The notes beneath the pieces are model-generated. The model searched no databases. It saw only the letters and a program-made list of their open reading frames with translations, and had not been told where the DNA came from. This document shows positions 1 to 9,712 of a stretch of 37,070 bases of DNA, piece after piece. Every line of letters starts with the position of its first letter. Position 1 is the stretch's first letter. The stretch comes from Pelargonium nanum (taxonomy: Eukaryota > Streptophyta > Magnoliopsida > Geraniales > Geraniaceae). The position numbers were made by a program, and so were the translations under genes. The stretch is from assembly GCA_036897485.1 (NCBI GenBank), contig JAYMTF010000407.1:1-37070 (forward strand). The letters are read 5' to 3'.

Positions 1-1571
1 TGCTTGGTGTACAGTTTTCAGAGGACTTCACCATCCTTCTGTTTCATTATGATGGCCGGACAACGGAATGGGATGAATTTGAGTGGTCCAAGCGGGCAAT
101 CCATGTGAGTGTTCCTAAGCAAACTAAATGGTAAGCAGCAACCACTTCTAATTTATATTTGTTGTTAAAATGAAGTGGAATGTGATTGACTGCCCTAAAG
201 GTGGTTTCCTTGCATCATGTGTTTACTAATAGCTTTCTGAAAATTTTCATAGGTGGTATGCCAAGCGTTTTTTGCACCCTGACATAGTGGCACCATATGA
301 CTACATATTTATCTGGGATGAGGACCTTGGGGTTGAACATTTTAATGGAGAAGCGTGAGTATTGGAATGGATAGCAAAATTTCAATATATTTTCTTGGTG
401 GGTTAAATTTCTGTCTACTCAACGTTATTCAGCACTTTGTATCCAATTGTAGATACATAAAGCTAGTGAGGAAGCATGGCCTGGAGATTTCTCAGCCTGG
501 CTTGGAACCTAACAAAGGACTGACTTGGCAGATGACAAAGAGAAGGGGAGATCGTGAAGTTCACAAGTAAGAATTTGATCTCATTCTATTACCATACCTC
601 AATTTGATTTAGGTTGATATATCAAATTAAGAAGTAACTTTTATCCTTTTACTTGATATCAGGCAAACGGAAGAAAAACCAGGCTGGTGCTCACAACCAC
701 TTTTGCCTCCCTGTGCAGCGTATGAACTGCTTCTCAAGTCTTTCTTGTTGCTGCCACTTCTATATAGTTGTGTTTTCTCTCCTGTTGTGCGTGATATCTG
801 AGCTCTGTTATCTTACTAGTAAGCCCCTTCATTAATGCAGGTTTGTTGAGATCATGGCTCCTGTGTTTTCACGAGATGCATGGCGCTGTGTGTGGCATAT
901 GATTCAGGTACAGAGGGGTTATTGCAAATCCGTTCGTTTTATCATTGCCTTTAATTATTTCACAATAAATTTTGATTGACATACTTTTTGTAATTGCAGA
1001 ATGACTTGGTACATGGCTGGGGTCTTGATTTTGCCCTCAGAAAGTGTGTCGAGGTCAGTGACCAGTTTTCCTACTTGGTTTATCTGTATGCTCCTATCAT
1101 TGATTTTAGTGTCTAATTTGTGTGGAAGTGTTAACATAATTCTGTTGAAACCAGCCTGCTCACGAGAAAATTGGAGTTGTAGATTCTCAGTGGATTGTTC
1201 ACATGACTGTTCCCTCACTTGGGAACCAGGTAAAAAAGAATCACTGGCCTGTCACTTTTCAATCTCACTTTGTTTTAAGAGTTTGCTGAGGCAAGTACTT
1301 ACTAATTTTTCGGTTTCTGGCAGGGACAATCACAAAATGGGAAGGCGCCATGGGAAGGGGTACGCAACGTCTTTTTCTTTCACACAACTTTACTTTTTAT
1401 GATACTATCCTGTCGTCATTTCAATGACTTGCTTCTGATGCTGCCAACATTTCTATATCGTTTCAGGTGAGGGAGAGGTGTAAAAAGGAGTGGACAATGT
1501 TTCAAAGTCGGGTTGCGAATGCGGAGAAAGCTTATTTCCATTCAATCGGAGTAAATTCCACAGCTCATTAG
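1..1571 (+). CDS. DUF707 family protein, C-terminal part (5' end outside window)
   Basis: Nine exons join in one frame: 1-130, 253-354, 453-566, 663-719, 841-907, 1000-1053, 1155-1229, 1324-1359 and 1467-1571. Every intron is GT...AG, and the first full codon is at 3. The 245 visible residues read through WWYAKRFLHPDIVAPYDY, IFIWDEDLGVEHFNGEAY, the WRCVWHMIQNDLVHGWGLDF block and the SQWIVHMTVPSLG block, ending SIGVNSTAH. This is the plant DUF707 family, often labelled 'lysine-ketoglutarate reductase trans-splicing related', a name with no firm biochemical basis. Full-length members are about 400 residues (from memory), so roughly 60% is present and the N-terminus lies left of the window. The acidic WDED segment resembles a metal-binding site of GT-A-like glycosyltransferases, which is inference. 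The frame is intact with no sign of decay. Confidence 0.9.
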
Positions 1572-2692
1572 TAGACATAGATGGTGGAAGTTGTATACTA
1601 AGAATATTAGATTTTGGCATATAATACCTGTTATAGTAGGTGTATCAATTAGTTATTGCTTTGGTCACCATCTTTTTGAGCCTAAATATGTTACCTAATG
1701 AATCCAATACTGCACCATTTAGCATTGTTATCTACCTAATCGAATCGTTAATATTAGGCTTCAATTTTTAGATAAATAAGAGGCATTTTGACTTAATTCA
1801 GTTGGCTGATTCCTGTGGATGAGACTGAATCAGTGAATCATCCCTAGTTTCAAACGGATACTTCTTAACAAGGTTTGTAAAATTCTTAAAAGTGTAATCG
1901 CCAATTTGAGGTTGTCTTGCACATTATGTGCATATTGTTACTTAATCAACCACTTGAAATGTGTGTTCTAACATGACACATAATTAGTGTGTTTGATGTA
2001 AGACATTTTGTAATCGTGTTGTTTTTGCATTGGATATCTCAGACACGTATACATGATTAATTAGTTATGTTGCGGCATATCCAACTCTCCTGACGCGCAC
2101 ACTAAAGTGAATAATTACAAAATAATGCTACTAATGTGTCAACGTGCTCGGTTGTGCTCTGCTAAACATGTTGGTTAGTATCGTGTCAAATGTGTTGGTT
2201 TTATTGTGTTGAATATGTTAGGTCGGTTCGTGTCAATCATGTTTTGTCAAAACGGTCTACTTAATTATTATGTCAAACTTGTCGTGTATTATGTCGTATT
2301 GGATCGTATAACACATTAACAACATCTCGTAGACACACAAGAATTGACTGCTTTGAATGGAAGCTAATTTTGGCGAATCCGTTTGTTCCATTAATCAATT
2401 GTAACTAAATAGACACACAACCTCACCAAGATGAAACGGTCCAAAATTATATCTTCAATCCCAACCGTTGATGTGGACAACACACCAAGAAAACACTAAA
2501 AACGCGGGAGATTAGGAGATTTACGTAATAATAATTGACGATGAAGCTCGACGTAATCGGAGCCGTTGCTTCGTCCGTCAGCGTCAGCGTCACACTCCTC
2601 CGAAGGTATCAAGAAACTTCCACTTCCAGCTCAAAATCGCCACCCCCACGCCAGGCGGCGCCTCCTCATTGGCCCACCACAAAAGCTCCCCG
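1572..2692. other. 3' flank and intergenic spacer
   Basis: No gene was found. The first 200-300 bases are probably the 3' UTR of the DUF707 gene. Around 2140-2320 there is a low-complexity stretch with recurring GTGTTG, TCGTGT and TGTCAA words, similar in feel to degenerate dispersed plant repeats, but no ends or TSD can be drawn. The open frame beginning near 2535 covers the XERICO-like promoter and has no recognisable product. Confidence 0.4.
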
Positions 2693-2702
2693 GACACGTG
2701 GC
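2693..2702 (+). promoter_or_regulatory. G-box/ABRE upstream of the RING-H2 gene
   Basis: The sequence GACACGTGGC contains CACGTG, followed by GC. This is the classical abscisic-acid response element core bound by ABF/AREB-type bZIP factors. It lies 386 bp upstream of the ATG at 3088. A second ACGT element follows at 2785. ABA control is inferred from the motif and from what is known of XERICO. Confidence 0.5.
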
Positions 2703-2784
2703 TACTTCAAACTTGCCATTTTTTGTCATCTGAAAACGCCACCACATCCATTTCTATTACAAAAAAAAATTAACAAACCACCCC

Positions 2785-2793
2785 ACACGTGTC
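2785..2793 (+). promoter_or_regulatory. Second ACGT (G-box-like) element
   Basis: The sequence ACACGTGTC is 295 bp upstream of the ATG at 3088 and about 90 bp from the first ABRE. Paired ABREs are the usual requirement for ABA responsiveness, so the pair is more telling than either site alone. Confidence 0.45.
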
Positions 2794-3087
2794 TAGAGTT
2801 AACTAACCCAACCCCACTAACCACGGTTAAGCCCGCATTGCTTGATACTTGTATTTATGAACAGCTAGCTCATGAGCCTCCACTGTCTCTAGCTGGTGCT
2901 GTCCCAATTTCACTCCTGAGCTTGTTAGTTCTTGTGGCGTTGCGTGGAAGCAAAGTTTGATTTTTCTTGCTCTCTGTCTTCACATATACAACACTACAAA
3001 ATTTTACAGCGCACAAAAAGTTGTGAACTTTGGTGTCAAGAAGTGAACTTTTTTTGTTTGTTTGAGGGTTTACCAGAAAATCAAGAA

Positions 3088-3498
3088 ATGGGTCTTTCGA
3101 ATTTTCCATGTCCGGCGGAGGGGATGCTGCCGGTGCTGGTCATGAACACAGTCCTCTCAGTGGCTCTATTGAAGAACATGCTGAGATCTGCTCTGCAAGT
3201 AATTGGTGCAACGCCTAGTTCTGAGGATGATTTTGAAGAGCAAGACCCATATAGGTGTCCAGAGCTCAATGTTACAGCAAGAGAGAGGAGGGTTTCAATA
3301 ACCAAGTTCAAATCTTTGTGTGTTCCCAGAAACAGCAATGGTGGTGTTGTTGTTGAGTGTTGTGTGTGTTTGTGTAGGTTTGAGGCAGAGGAGGAGGTCA
3401 GTGAGCTTTCTTGCAAGCATTTTTTCCACAAAAATTGTTTAGAGAAGTGGTTTCACAATAAGCACACTACATGTCCTCTTTGTAGATCTATCCACTAA
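3088..3498 (+). CDS. XERICO-like RING-H2 E3 ubiquitin ligase
   Basis: A single exon of 136 residues. The start at 3088 is the first ATG of this open frame and gives the family N-terminus MGLSNFPCPAEGML. Residues 13-28 form a hydrophobic helix, a likely membrane anchor. The RING-H2 domain is complete: C91-x2-C94-x14-C109-x-H111-x2-H114-x2-C117-x11-C129-x2-C132, with the W121 and P130 typical of E2-binding RINGs. The MGLSxxPxPxEGML start, the short hydrophobic helix and the C-terminal RING are the architecture of Arabidopsis XERICO and RHA2-type ligases, which act in ABA and drought signalling (family knowledge). The protein probably passes ubiquitin from an E2 to unknown targets at an internal membrane. 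Two ACGT elements upstream fit ABA control. No truncation is seen. Confidence 0.9.
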   Translation: MGLSNFPCPAEGMLPVLVMNTVLSVALLKNMLRSALQVIGATPSSEDDFEEQDPYRCPELNVTARERRVSITKFKSLCVPRNSNGGVVVECCVCLCRFEAEEEVSELSCKHFFHKNCLEKWFHNKHTTCPLCRSIH

Positions 3499-4536
3499 GA
3501 GCTCAAAAGAACTTAGAGGTTAGCTATGGAGGATTGCTCTACTTGTGTCTCTTGTTTTGGTCATGATATGATGTACCTTTTTTTTGGGTCTCCTTCTCTT
3601 GATAGCTTAGGTTTTGTCTAGGGATAGTGATGATGAAGCTATGCATATTGCTTAATGAGTCTTGTTTGTGTACCAAACTATACCATATATGAATAGACTC
3701 TGAAGATATTGGAGCATCTTCACTGTTTCATCTAATTCATGTTTCCAATTATTGGTTTAGTTAAAGGAACAGAACCATGAAAAGGTTCAATCATTGTAAG
3801 GCAAATTGTACTCAGCTGAATTTGCCTCAATGATTGAGTTCATGTTGGTCTGTTCTGTGTTACATTCTTTTAGTTTCAGTAGGTAATTGCAATTTGATGA
3901 AGCAGAATTGGCTTCAATCCTGCATTGTAAGCTTGTTGCATATGAAAGTTAGAATCTTTCCTGTTGCTTCTGACATGTGCACATTAGGGACTCACTGATA
4001 GATATATTTGTGGCATGCATGACTTTGGCTGATATTATATTGGAAGATTCCTCAGACTCATGACCTAGAACCTTGGAGAAGAATCCACAACAAACTAGGA
4101 AACATGTACATTTGTTATGCTATGTTATATCCAAATTAGACTAGACCAGGAATCATGAGGGTCTAAGTTTCCATATCAGTAATGGACCCTATAAAGCCAT
4201 TTTAGTGGATATGAATTGACAAATCTAGAAGTGTCTGCTGTAAAATTTACTGAAATAAAACAATGTATCAACTGTGAACCACATTTTTTTTCCATAGCAG
4301 CCCACATGCTAAATATGGTGTTTTATAGTCAAATACAAAGAAAAGAAAACTCATATAATTGCAATTTTGAAGAAAAAATCGCACATGCAGTACATTAATT
4401 TGGTTTAATGTTGAACACAATAAAATGTGCTCTTTTATGAATTATTTGGGAATGATATACATAGATTCTTGAAGTTACACAATAATATATGTTGTATAAT
4501 ATATCTCATACAACCTTCATGGTGACACTCAGTTGC
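3499..4536. other. Spacer between convergent genes
   Basis: This stretch holds the 3' UTR of the RING gene (perhaps to about 3760) and the 3' flank of the minus-strand gene ending at 4537. It is AT-rich, and I see no further gene, repeat with defined ends or RNA gene in it. Confidence 0.5.
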
Positions 4537-4863
4537 TTAATATCCAAACTTTATATGCTCTAGCTTGATAAATTCCTCAGCTTCTTGGTCAATTTTCTCT
4601 TCACAGACCTCATATCTGTCAAAATTCACTCTCGGGGGAGGACGTTCGTACTCATATTCAATCACTCGAACCCTTCTCGGAGCCTCTTGAACGCGTTCCT
4701 CGTACTCATTGTTGAATGTCACATAAGCATTTTGGTGCCTAGGAGCATGAGTGACAATGCTTGGCTTGGACTCCACAATGAAAACTGGATAGTCATTGTT
4801 GTAGTACCAGCCATGGTGATGCTGGTGGTGGTTGGCATGGTGGTTAGGGCTTTGGTATGACAT
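4537..4863 (-). CDS. Small His-rich/acidic plant protein, unrecognised
   Basis: A single exon of 108 residues. The frame stays open upstream to about 4920, but the only ATG start is at 4863 (MSYQSPNHH). The N-terminus is His/Asn-rich (HHANHHQHHHG), followed by WYYNNDYPVFIVESKPSIV, then an Arg/Glu/Tyr-rich middle (RRVRVIEYEYERPPPRV), and an acidic end EEKIDQEAEEFIKLEHIKFGY. The terminal 'EAEEFIKLEH' helix recalls short C-terminal motifs of several small plant proteins, but I cannot name the family. There is no signal peptide and no membrane segment. A TATA box lies 128 bp upstream. The gene is first in a row of four small minus-strand genes, but apart from HHG-YYNN it shows no clear similarity to the three Gly/His-rich paralogues. 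The coding call rests on non-repetitive conserved-looking sequence and a sensible promoter. Confidence 0.7.
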   Translation of the reverse strand: MSYQSPNHHANHHQHHHGWYYNNDYPVFIVESKPSIVTHAPRHQNAYVTFNNEYEERVQEAPRRVRVIEYEYERPPPRVNFDRYEVCEEKIDQEAEEFIKLEHIKFGY

Positions 4864-4990
4864 TTTCAGTAGTTTTCGGGTTGATTTTAGTGATGGCAGA
4901 TGGCAGAAGGCAAAGGGCAAAGAGCAAAATCAGAGGCTATTGCTATGTTGATGTGTTTTGATGTGTTACTTGAAATTCTGAACCCAACCC

Positions 4991-5000
4991 ATTTTATAAT
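4991..5000 (-). promoter_or_regulatory. TATA box of the gene at 4537-4863
   Basis: On the minus strand this reads ATTATAAAAT, a good TATA element, 128 bp before the ATG. It would place transcription start near 4965 and give a 5' UTR of about 100 bases. Confidence 0.5.
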
Positions 5001-6010
5001 AGATTGGATGGTCTGATATTGGAATGGTCTCATTATTCTTGAAAGATAAAGTTTGAGAATCCAATTCCTTTTTCTTTACAGACACCAGTTTTGTGGTTGG
5101 AAGAAATTTGGGAGAGAGAGGAGATGAGGCTCATGGTATCAATCTTTAGAAGGCAAGTTTAAATGTGTGAAGAATCTTTAAAGCTTTTTTAGGCTTGTTG
5201 CTTTATTACCAAAACTTTGGTATGATCATGAGAACCATCTAGCTAGCTAACATGGAGACCAATTTGACCCTGCCATCTTGCAGACCTTTTCAAATCAAAT
5301 TATGCTTGATTACAAACATGTGAAAAACATGGTTTCTGACAAATCACTTGAGCATCTTTATTCTTTCATGTACTGTTTTGACTAGTGCATCAGTTATTTG
5401 ATTGTGCAGAGTCCAAGAAATGGATACACTTATCCAAAAAATTCCAGAAGTTTTTCAATGGTAGTTGAGCAACATATATATAAATTATAGCTACCAGAAG
5501 CAAGAACTTGAGGTAACAAGACAGGAACTTGTTTCATTTTCTATCTGTTAATGCCGATCAAAAAAAAAAAAATTTCTATCTGTTAATAGGTTGTCCAGCT
5601 TTTTCTTGAAGCCTGGTGTATGTATAAATTAGTTGATCAATAACCATTTCTGTAGATAGGCAGAGATCTAGAAAATACAATTCTGGTTATCAATAGCAAC
5701 ACTAATGATGATGATTCTTGTAATTAGTTGGTCTATTTATTTCAGGTTCATTAGAGATGATCAAGAAACCTACATGTATCAGCAACTAACATCATCATAG
5801 CAAAGTTTGTGCAGAGACTAATCACCAAATCTTGAAGAAGGAAAAGGATCACAGTTATTCACAAAGACTACAATAATGTCATTTTTGTAACCAGAAACCT
5901 TCTTATTCATTGTGAAACAACAGCTAGTACATTTCACTTCACATAATTAGCATAAGTACTACTTAACAGTTACACATGAAAGACTTGCAAGAACTTTCTG
6001 TCAAAGATCT
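5001..6010. other. Spacer with one minimal retroposition scar
   Basis: No gene was found. It includes the upstream region of the gene at 4537-4863, the tail-only insertion at 5538-5587 and, at its right end, the 3' flank of the gene at 6011-6601. Confidence 0.5.
5538..5587 (+). repeat. Tail-only retroposon insertion with 15 bp TSD
   Basis: The 15-mer TTTCTATCTGTTAAT occurs at 5538-5552 and again, identically, at 5573-5587. Between the copies are 20 bases: GCCGATC followed by 13 A. GCCGAT(C)-poly(A) is a typical 3' end for plant tRNA-derived SINEs (family knowledge). The simplest reading is retroposition of only the last bases of a SINE, with target-site duplication. Confidence 0.7.
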
Positions 6011-6601
6011 TTAGAAGTCCACTGATCTTCGGCCCCCGTTGCGCGCCCATCCCATAGCATCCCCATTATGATAGTTCATTGAGGAACTCCTCTCACTGCC
6101 CCAGCTGCTCTTCTGATTGTGGTGTTTAGTCTCCTGAATTGCCGTGGTTCCTGGATGCTGAACCTTCTGGTAAATCTCATATCCTGTTTTTGCCATTTCA
6201 ACCATTTGCCCCATTTGGCCCATTTTCATTCCACCACCACTGCTTCCATGAGAGCCACCACTGATCATGCTGCTCACAGTTGACATGATCTTGGCACCAC
6301 CACCAGCTGTGCTGCTAGGACTGTTGTAGCCATAGCCACCACCACCTTGTTGAGGCATGGTCTGGCCATTGTAGTAACCACCTGTAGGGTAGCTGGTAGG
6401 GCCAGTTTGGTACATGCTTGGCCCTGCAGGTGGGTACCCAGTTTGGTTCATGTTTTGGTAACCAGAATGGTGGTGATCAGAGGATTGGTACATCATGTTG
6501 TTGTTGTTGTATGGTTGTTGCATTTGCATGCCATAGCCATAACCAGAACCAGGGTTTTGGTATCCATAGCCCTGGTTTTGGTACTCCAAATCCTCAATCA
6601 T
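6011..6601 (-). CDS. Gly/Tyr/Gln/Asn-rich low-complexity protein, cluster member 1
   Basis: A single exon of 196 residues. The start is the ATG at 6601 (MIEDLEYQNQGYGY). The N-terminal half is prion-like and rich in Gly, Tyr, Gln, Asn and Met (PYNNNNMMYQ, HHHSGYQNMNQTGYPP, GGYYNGQTMPQQ). A Gly/Ser hinge follows, then a less repetitive segment, KMGQMGQMVEMAKTGYEIYQ, that could form an amphipathic helix, and a Ser/Arg tail ending RSVDF. There is no signal peptide and no membrane segment. The start MI-E-(D/E)-(I/L)-EYQN, the SGY-x2-M-x-Q-x-GYPP block and the GGYYN block are shared with the genes at 7985 and 9896, so the three are paralogues. The family is unknown to me. Phase separation or metal/RNA binding would be guesses from composition. 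It is longer than its two paralogues. Confidence 0.8.
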   Translation of the reverse strand: MIEDLEYQNQGYGYQNPGSGYGYGMQMQQPYNNNNMMYQSSDHHHSGYQNMNQTGYPPAGPSMYQTGPTSYPTGGYYNGQTMPQQGGGGYGYNSPSSTAGGGAKIMSTVSSMISGGSHGSSGGGMKMGQMGQMVEMAKTGYEIYQKVQHPGTTAIQETKHHNQKSSWGSERSSSMNYHNGDAMGWARNGGRRSVDF

Positions 6602-6644
6602 CTTTGGTTCTTGCAAGTGATGAATTGGTGAATATTGTAAGTGC

Positions 6645-6652
6645 TATTTATA
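6645..6652 (-). promoter_or_regulatory. TATA box, cluster member 1
   Basis: On the minus strand this reads TATAAATA, the same octamer found before both paralogues. It is only 44 bp from the ATG, so the predicted 5' UTR is about 10-20 bases, unusually short. Confidence 0.6.
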
Positions 6653-6659
6653 GGCTTCA

Positions 6660-7810
6660 AAAAGATTGATTCTTGAAGTAATTGATAAGTGATGGGAAAG
6701 GTGGATCATATACCCTCACACATACTGCCATGGGAGGTCATATTTTGTGTAAATTGATAGGGAATTTGAGAGGCACTGCCATGATCATGAGCTATTGTTT
6801 TGTCCTGAGATTGGCAAGAAACAAAGAGTTAAGATTCACATTCCTGATGACAGAAGAAGCAAGATAAGATTCATATTCTAGGCAGTGTCTTTGTTACATT
6901 TCAAGTGGCAATGATTCTGAAATCCACTAAAAAAATCTGTTTGTGGTAATGCTTTGATCATTGGTTCTATATTTAAAATATATAAATTATTATTTTGCTA
7001 GACAATATTTTCTAAAAAACTGCCAAGAACTATGTATATTTGTGCAGATGTTTGAGTAAATGGCCAAATGATTCTGACAAGAAGTTACACAGACTTGTAG
7101 TGTGTTTTGTGGCAGACACAATCCAAGGCATAAATTCTGATCATCACTATAATAACCTTTAATTAAGCACATTTGTAATTATATGCTACAACTTGTTAGA
7201 CTGTTCAAACTAAACTTTATGTAATTGGATTCTCAATAAGAAAGCACAAGTTTTTATATATAATATTTTCTCAAGTATTCTTCAAGGGGACATAAAATTG
7301 GTCAATGTATATATTAGTTTAATGTTTTTGCACCTCATATTACTCCATGAAATCTTATGTACAAAGTGACGTAACAATTTACATATCAAATACATATTTC
7401 ATATTTTTGTACCTCAAAATTAAATTTAACGAATAACAACTTATCGTAAAGTTCTATCATTTCATAAGCTTATAAATGACATTGAACTGATGTCTTGACC
7501 TATATATACTACACTACAAATGCATAAATTCTTGTTCCTAAATAAAGATTTCACCAAAGTCACTTGCTTCCTTTATGTACCATCCATTTATTCTTTCTAC
7601 AAATTCTGAAATTGATGGGTCAAAATCACATCTTTACACAAATGTAAACTACATTTTCATGGATAAAGAGTCACCTGATCTGGATGGTTCTTTTCATATA
7701 TTCTTAACATGGGATTGAGGCTTGTTTCTTAAGATTTGGAATGAAACTTGAAATGAAATGCAAAATATAAATCTATAATAAGAACCCTTATTTTAGTAAG
7801 TAGAAATTGA
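6660..7810. other. Spacer between cluster members 1 and 2
   Basis: This is promoter-distal sequence of member 1 followed by AT-rich spacer. Near 6860 the words AAGATTCATATTC resemble the distal upstream region of the other two paralogues (near 8640 and 10580), suggesting that the upstream region was part of the ancestral unit. No other gene was found. Confidence 0.4.
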
Positions 7811-7815
7811 AGCCA

Positions 7816-7821
7816 TTTATT
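7816..7821 (-). terminator. Poly(A) signal of cluster member 2
   Basis: On the minus strand this reads AATAAA, 164 bases downstream of the stop codon. It is kept in the paralogue at 9713. Confidence 0.55.
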
Positions 7822-7984
7822 TAAGGTGGAACCAAATACATCAGTTCATCATCTCTTAGCATGATCAAAAGCAGTACACTCATAACCATCACAGATGCCT
7901 TATTATCTTCACACACAACACACTAGTAATTTATTAGCAGCAGAGCACCATATTGTTCATGAACACCACATGTCTTGAACAAAA

Positions 7985-8353
7985 TCAAAGAGCTTTGGCT
8001 ATCCACTCAGCTCTGGTTCCTCCATGTGGCATGCCACCATTGTTGTAGTAGCCACCTGGTGCACTGTGACCCATGTGAGACCCAGATGGGTTCATGTTGT
8101 TACCAAACATCTTGCCACCACTGGGATGGTAGTGACCACCACCTTGGTGGTGGTTGTGCATGTTGTGCCCAGGTTGGTGCATGGGTGGGTACCCACTTTG
8201 GTGCTGCTGGTGCATCATCATGGTTTGGTGTTGGTGTTGGTGTGGTTGCATGGAGTGACCATAGGGCATTTGCATGGAACCATGGCTCTGGAACTCATTT
8301 CTTGAGTGCATGCCATAGCCATTGCTGTTCTGGTACTCAATTTCTTGAATCAT
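7985..8353 (-). CDS. His/Met/Gly-rich low-complexity protein, cluster member 2
   Basis: A single exon of 122 residues. The start is the ATG at 8353 (MIQEIEYQNSNGYGMHSRNE). The frame is open further upstream but has no earlier ATG. By my count it has 18 His and 14 Met, which is very unusual. The middle is a run of H-Q, H-x-H, M-H and G-H pairs (QPHQHQHQTMMMHQQHQ, HNMHNHHQGGGHYHP), followed by GGKMFGNNMNPSGSH, GGYYNNGGM and a conserved end, EWIAKAL. There is no Cys, signal peptide or membrane helix. Dense His/Met pairs could bind copper, zinc or nickel, but this is inference from composition. It is a near duplicate of the gene at 9896 and a more distant relative of that at 6011. A TATA box lies 83 bp upstream and an AATAAA signal downstream. 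Confidence 0.8.
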   Translation of the reverse strand: MIQEIEYQNSNGYGMHSRNEFQSHGSMQMPYGHSMQPHQHQHQTMMMHQQHQSGYPPMHQPGHNMHNHHQGGGHYHPSGGKMFGNNMNPSGSHMGHSAPGGYYNNGGMPHGGTRAEWIAKAL

Positions 8354-8435
8354 CTTCTTGGGTTGAAGAGTAGTTGCTAGTGTGTTATGTGTAATGTGTT
8401 GTGTGGGCTTGGGTTGCTTGTTGATTTGCAAGTGT

Positions 8436-8443
8436 TATTTATA
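8436..8443 (-). promoter_or_regulatory. TATA box, cluster member 2
   Basis: On the minus strand this reads TATAAATA, followed by ACACTTGCAAATCAA. The block is nearly unchanged before the paralogue at 9896, so the core promoter was duplicated with the gene. It is 83 bp from the ATG. Confidence 0.65.
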
Positions 8444-8769
8444 GGGTTTTGATATGATTTTTTTAATGCCATGATAATTGATAAGAGTGCATCTTATACC
8501 CCTCCAATTGCTCTTCTTGGCCAAAAAGATGTAAGCTTTAATTTTGGACCAAAATCTTTTCAATAATTGACATCAATTAATGGCATGCCCAGCTTCTTCT
8601 CCCAGCTTTGTTTCAGGGAGATATGGAGTGAAAAAAATAAGATTCATATTCTTGATCATGGAAGTAGCACTATAAGATTCACATGCTTTCTTTTATGTTT
8701 TTAATTATTTTTATTTCATTTTATGTCTTTTCCAATCAAAGCAAGAACAAATATAAGTTGAAATTGACA

Positions 8770-9391
8770 TATTTAAATGGTTTAGCACCTCGTGTGTACT
8801 ACTGTATTAGTTTTTAGCTTTAGCCTCTCATTATAATTTTTTTAGTTGTTTTTAACCCCTAATATATCTCTCTTTTTCACTAGTAACCAGCTGCGCATGG
8901 CCGTGGGCCTCTTGCACGGGCGTGTCATGCATGCAATGATTTTCAAATTAATGCACTATTTATTAAGTGAAACAGATTGATCTCAAAGCCTAGACTCTAG
9001 AGTAATTTTTATGATCTTATTAGTGCTTTCAGGATCTTCATATTCTTCTTGAATGTCGTTAAATCACATTTTCTTTTTTATATGACTCGTTTGGGATCAT
9101 AGCATATTTCCTCACACATTTGTGCACTTCGTTGCAATGCGCCCCTAAAATTTATGATATTCGTAAACACGTGTAGATCGCGAATCTTCATGAGTTATTG
9201 ATTCAATTCTACCATGCGTCACTTAATGTGTAGCACATTCTTTAAATTGTGGTTGTTTCATACTGTCATCGGATGTCATGGCCTAATTATCTGCTAGTGC
9301 TTGTTTTTTCTCACAATCGTTTAGTGGTATGACAATCAAATGTTTGTTATGTCTCTTCGCACGATTATTTAGTGGTATATAAGTCCATTGC
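8770..9391. other. Spacer between the two duplicated units, left part
   Basis: This AT-rich spacer lies upstream of cluster member 2. No gene was found. Two short similar stretches near 9318-9336 and 9359-9378 share TTTAGTGGTAT but show no transposon structure. Confidence 0.4.
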
Positions 9392-9505
9392 ACATGCCAT
9401 TGTGAGTTAGTAGGGTAAGTGGTTGATTTCACTTGTTTCCTCGAAGTCTTAAATTCAAATCTCTTGTTTCCACGCTTGCTGATAAAAAAAACATGACATT
9501 GTGAG
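9392..9505 (+). mobile_element. Short tRNA-type SINE with 15 bp target-site duplication
   Basis: The direct repeats are ACATGCCATTGTGAG (9392-9406) and ACATGACATTGTGAG (9491-9505), with one mismatch. Between them are 84 bases. They carry a degenerate pol III A-box region (near TAGGGTAAGTGG), a B-box-like AAATTCAAATC (9451-9461, compare GGTTCGAATCC) about 35 bases later, and the 3' end GCTGAT followed by poly(A), the usual plant SINE terminus. The head aligns by eye with the tRNA-like head at 10730, suggesting one family. The element is short even for a SINE, so it may be internally deleted. It is non-autonomous and has no coding capacity. Confidence 0.7.
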
Positions 9506-9712
9506 TGTGTGACATATTTTTAAGACCAATTTGCTCCTTGTTATGCTTCATATTGACAAATTATGAGAGAGATTGTTGATTTTCACTTTTTCTCTTTATT
9601 TTCAATTTAATTAATGACCTTGGATGCGATGTTGAATTATCATTATGTGTTACATAGTTGCTTAATCATGCATGTGAAATGAACCCTAATATTTAAAGCA
9701 AAGAGAAAGCCA

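Larger units (their letters stand above)
7805..8760 (-). repeat. Segmental duplication, copy A (gene plus flanks)
   Basis: This stretch and 9705-10660 match in the same order throughout. The 3' flank matches (AAGCCATTTATTT, GGTGGAACCAAATACAT, CTTAGCAT), as does the coding region. The TATA region matches (TTTGCAAGT, TTATTTATAGGGTT, GATATGATTTTTT), and so does the distal promoter (GAGTGCATCT, TGGCATGCCCAGCTTCT, GGAAGTAGCACTATAAGATT). The duplicated unit is therefore about 0.95 kb with a spacing of about 1.9 kb, arranged head to tail. Confidence 0.8.

Noticed and set aside
1001..1402. 133-codon plus-strand open frame and its minus-strand partner
   Set aside because: It crosses exons and introns of the DUF707 gene in mixed frames, and the spliced exons give the real protein.
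2535..2960. 141-codon open frame upstream of the RING gene
   Set aside because: It covers promoter elements, is low in complexity (Pro/Thr/Ser) and has no recognisable domain.
6347..6669. Plus-strand open frames over the 6011 gene
   Set aside because: These are antisense shadows of the Gly/Tyr-rich coding repeats. The same applies to the plus-strand frames at 7975-8373.
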